A stretch of 64,000 nucleotides of DNA from Sipunculus nudus (lineage: Eukaryota > Annelida > Sipuncula > Golfingiida > Sipunculidae), in assembly GCA_026874595.1 (NCBI GenBank), contig CM049307.1:60274870-60338869 (forward strand), written 5' to 3'. Both the position numbers and the translations under genes were made by a program. The notes beneath the pieces are model-generated. The model worked only from the letters and a program-made list of their open reading frames with translations. It searched no databases and was not told the DNA's origin. Shown piece by piece: positions 60,776-64,000 of the stretch (position 1 is the first letter of the stretch; the number at the start of each line of letters is the position of its first letter).

Positions 60776-61045
60776 AGGGTTGGAACCTCAAAAATTTAAT
60801 TTCTCAGTCCAAATAACATAATATTAGAGTACTTGCAATGCTTTCTCGGGACATTTTAACTCAAGTTATTGACATTTTCTAAAGATGGCCGCCATCTTGG
60901 ATTTTGGCCAAGATAATTTATTTTCAGCTTGGCCCTATATCTGAAATTCATCTATAAGTTCAAAAGAATACTTTTACCAACTTCCATGCTTCTTTAATTT
61001 TTTGCACAATTCCTCCATATATGGGAGCTTAACCGCTGGACTAGT
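60776..61045 (+). repeat. Dispersed repeat E, copy 3
   Basis: Tandem with copy 2, about 315 bp apart. Core AAGATGGCCGCCATCTTGG at 60882-60900, then gcttggccctatatctgaaa and accgctggactag. Confidence 0.75.
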
Positions 61046-61344
61046 ACTGGTCAACGGAGCAACACCGGTAAAAGCTACCTTAGGAACAGCTCCGTTCACA
61101 TCTGAGGAAGTGGGTCGAGCACTCGAAAGCTAATTAACCTGCGCAAAGTTCGTCTTAAAAAAGGTGTTCAACTTGACATGCATTTTACAGGAAGCAGGGT
61201 GTTTACTAAGTCAGCGTTCCCACTTAAAAACTCCAAGTAAAGGTTGATTGGGTGCATATATATAGAAGCGCCTGCATGTGACGTGAGAGCCCGTGTTTAA
61301 ATTGAAAAGGTATAAACAAACGCGTATTTAACTTACCTCAGACA

Positions 61345-61505
61345 CCCCTGGACATTCGAGTGGTAAAACGCTCGGCAATCTCCGCTTGCGACCCGGGTTC
61401 GATCCCTTGCGTGCCTATGAGAGTGGACTATAGTTGCTCATCCAAGGCCGGTGGTTTTCTTCGGGTTCTCATGTTTCCTCCACCCGTATACACCTTTTGG
61501 CACTT
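61345..61505 (+). mobile_element. tRNA-derived SINE, family S2 (best copy)
   Basis: The head has an A-box-like TGGTAAAACGC (about 61371-61381) and a canonical B box GGTTCGATCCC (61396-61406), the spacing expected of an internal pol III promoter. The body contains tgagagtggactatagttgc and catccaaggccggtggtttt, found in three other copies here. It runs straight into dispersed repeat D (61505-61765), so the two may form one longer composite element. Confidence 0.75.
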
Positions 61506-61765
61506 TCTCTCAAGAACCTATAGATAATTGTTACCTCAATGTATATTGGCTTTTGATTACAGCCTGGCTAGGCATGCTGGGAATTACAGGGTCTTTTCTC
61601 ACGCGAAGTCTTGAGGATCTATGAGGGAACCACCATTTATTGGGTATTATTAGGTAATTTTCATAGATCCCCCTTTTAATATGCATGCGTTTTGGGGCTG
61701 TGTCGAAGCAGAGGGGAAAATCTCCGACAGGTGTTCGGACATTCCTGAATGGAGGCCACAAACTA
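61505..61765 (+). repeat. Dispersed repeat D, copy 2, directly after SINE S2
   Basis: Colinear with 28570-28835 over about 250 bp. Its position directly after the tRNA-headed segment suggests that D may be the 3' body of a longer S2 element. Confidence 0.75.
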
Positions 61766-61846
61766 TGCGAAACCAGCCCCCCCCCCCCCCCACCGGGCAT
61801 GTGATTTCCTCTTTTGATCCAATGCTCTTTTTGACCAAGTTTACAT

Positions 61847-61850
<4 letters not shown>

Positions 61851-61904
<54 letters not shown>
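61851..61904 (+). repeat. (TA)n microsatellite
   Basis: Long TA tract followed by ctctggagaaaaacaacact. Confidence 0.95.
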
Positions 61905-61906
<2 letters not shown>

Positions 61907-62015
61907 CTCTGGAGAAAAACAACACTGTTAATTCACAACAGTCTGTTTCACGGGGTGCGACCCGATCATCAGGTGAATGTGGTTAGAGCACTTTACATCG
62001 GAGGGTAACACTACC

Positions 62016-62018
<3 letters not shown>

Positions 62019-62081
<63 letters not shown>
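62019..62081 (+). repeat. (TA)n microsatellite
   Basis: Second long TA tract, 115 bp after the previous one. The intervening DNA has ggggtgcgacccgatcatca and gagcactttacatcggaggg. Confidence 0.95.
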
Positions 62082-62084
<3 letters not shown>

Positions 62085-62224
62085 GGAATATCTGGAAAAA
62101 TCATTACTCTCGTTGTTATATGGCCTGAGGTTATGTATTCACCAGTCTCGATTTGTCTGTTGAAAGGACTTACTCAAATACCAGGTTTGCTAAATATGCA
62201 TGGAGTTAATTGTTTTATAAAATG

Positions 62225-62345
62225 GTTATCCTACTCCTGTGCACATGTGGAAATAATCTTTCACCGGGTGCAGTCACTGGCGCAAAACATAAGCATAGCG
62301 CCCACGTCACCTGGTGGCAGTACCCGCAACTTCTAATCAAGACTT
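62225..62345 (-). repeat. Dispersed repeat A, copy 4
   Basis: Reverse complement gives ttgcgggtactgccaccagg, cgctatgcttatgttttgcg and atttccacatgtgcacagga, close to copy 1. The array units carry a related inverted copy (about 40755-40840 in unit 1). Confidence 0.65.
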
Positions 62346-64000
62346 TTCTAGTCTGCAACCAGTGATTCTTTTGTGTTTTTCCTTCATGTTTGTCATCATT
62401 TGGGAGTATATAAGTATAAGCCTCCTGCTCCCCCCCCCCCCCCCCCCCCGGTTTGTGATTAAACCCTTTTGGTCACAATGAGTATATAGTAGTAGTATAT
62501 ATATGGTAAAAAAAGTGAAAGCTGTATCGATGACTGCATGCTGTTATTCTGAGAAGAAAGGTTCCTTTTCTTATACATTAATATATACAGAAATCTCACG
62601 CTCACATGCACCATGTTCTACGAAACAGATCAAACCTACCATTAAACTTGTTTGTTTACTTTCAAAGGACATCCACCATGTGTGGGCAAAGTTTAGAAAA
62701 AAAGACTAAGCATTTATTTGCTTTATGTTGAATATGTTGCATGTATATCTAAAACGCATCCATATAATGGTCACAAACATAAGCTACATGCATGTGTTCA
62801 TGAAAAGTTAATTCGTCGACATCATAACACATGTATATGCATAAATATCGAAATATAAGATTTATTAAACAGACTTATAGTGAGGCTCCCCTTATTCAAG
62901 CATTCCCCCGCCGTCATACACAAACGTAAAACGGATCTCAGTCTAATTTATATTCAACACTCATCAATAAGCATTTTATTTCAAAAACACGTTAATTTAG
63001 AACTTAAGTTTATACTTAAAACGGAGAAAATGAATATATTAAAATTTAAAATGACTAACTTACAATAGACTACGGACCCGAATCAGAATGGCCTCTGCGC
63101 TTTCTACGGCTTTTCGGGCCCTGTGTGTATGATAATTGCAAATAAATATCATTGAGCATATTTCTTCCACTGGTGTGTCGTACCGTATACTAAATATCAG
63201 TGCGAAAAATCTGCCTGGCAAGAATGGTATAACCAAAAGGTTCCAATCACTCCGGAATTTCGAAATTTTCAAGCATTTTTGGTCATGTGTAACTCTCTGT
63301 CCAGCGGGGCCTGATTTAATAGGCCCTCTGGATTAAAGCCTCTACATAAGCTCATTAACACAATTATAGACACATGAGATTTTCTTGTTTTCGTTCATGA
63401 TTTTTCTTGTACCTTTGTACCAAGGCCCCCTGGATAGCTTGTATACTTTTAGGCTCTTTTAGGTAACTCCCGATTGCAAAAATGTAAGTTAGCTAACACA
63501 AATATCAAATGAGACTTAACTCCAGGCGTTTAACTGGTCATTAATTGAAAACCTATTGGCCCAGGTGATAAAAGCCGAAAGGAAAACGAATCTTCCGCAT
63601 TTTCAAATGCCTTACAGGAGGAAGTCCTGGCAGGCCCCATCTGCATATATATATCCGCCGTCCGTTTTCTGGATCCTTGATGCCGCTGCATTAAAAGCTT
63701 CATGAAAACGCAAGAACTAAAAACCCTTGCCAGAAAAAAAACTTCTGTAATCTGAGGCAGAAATAGTATAATGTATTCGAATGACCAAGATATTTAGCAG
63801 AATAGTGTGTTTAAGTATATGAAAACAAGACTCACTTGTTAAATTTGTATATTAAACATAAGATCCTTTGTTAAGTTTTGGTGGCCTTCTGTACTCTTCA
63901 GGTACTTGCATGCTCCCCCCCCCCCCATGTAAGTTAAGGCAGAAATAGTAATGTATTCGATTGACCACAAAATTTAGCTTAATATTGTGTTTGGGTAGTG
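62346..64000. other. Gene-free stretch to the window end
   Basis: C runs at 62431-62450 and 63915-63925. A short direct duplication (gcagaaatagta...atgtattcga...gaccaaga/gaccacaa, near 63760 and 63940) suggests a repeat continuing past the window edge. Confidence 0.6.

Overview
The window looks like non-coding, repeat-rich DNA from an animal nuclear genome, most likely a bivalve mollusc. The base composition is AT-rich and there is no dense, operon-like coding. Several features are familiar from bivalve assemblies: many long G or C homopolymer runs, arrays of tgaccttgacctttgacct, gtccgtccgtccgtta-type repeats, tRNA-headed SINEs and a pearl/HINE-like element with a tandem-repeat core. The species assignment is inference. 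No rRNA, CRISPR array, complete tRNA gene or complete multi-exon gene is visible.

Coding content is small. One exon (34442-34810, +) looks like a genuine cellular gene. It encodes the C-terminal ~122 residues of a small two-pass membrane protein resembling the CD225/dispanin (IFITM-like) family, it follows a good splice acceptor, and it is more GC-rich than its surroundings. The only other clear coding sequence is a decayed Ty3/Gypsy pol region on the minus strand (about 23.9-26.65 kb). It runs zinc-knuckle remnant, protease, reverse transcriptase, RNase H, integrase, and has frameshifts, stops, a microsatellite in RNase H and a lost RT motif-A aspartate.

Layout: 0-8 kb holds scattered diverged repeats and a ~340 bp terminal-inverted-repeat (TIR) element at 6.1-6.4 kb. 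8.05-9.86 kb is a ~289 bp tandem array rich in nuclear-receptor half-sites. 10-17.5 kb has MITEs, microsatellites and hairpins. 17.5-23.3 kb is comparatively repeat-poor apart from a tRNA-headed SINE at 20.6 kb. 23.3-26.7 kb holds a SINE and the Gypsy remnant. 27.5-33.7 kb has a minisatellite, dispersed repeats, a ~680 bp element built from short CCCGATGTT repeats in alternating orientation, and a foldback-like element with tandem-repeat arms. 34.4 kb has the CD225-like exon. 36.8-38.9 kb has diverged monomers interrupted by a pearl/HINE-like insertion.

39.0-53.3 kb is a 14.3 kb array of six near-identical ~2.14 kb units plus a partial seventh. Extra 374 bp modules sit between units 3/4, 4/5 and 5/6. 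53.5-64 kb has another TIR element, tandem duplications, copies of the dispersed families, SINEs, TA microsatellites and repeats carrying YY1-type motifs. There is no set of genes working together here. The biological interest lies in mobile-element and satellite architecture.
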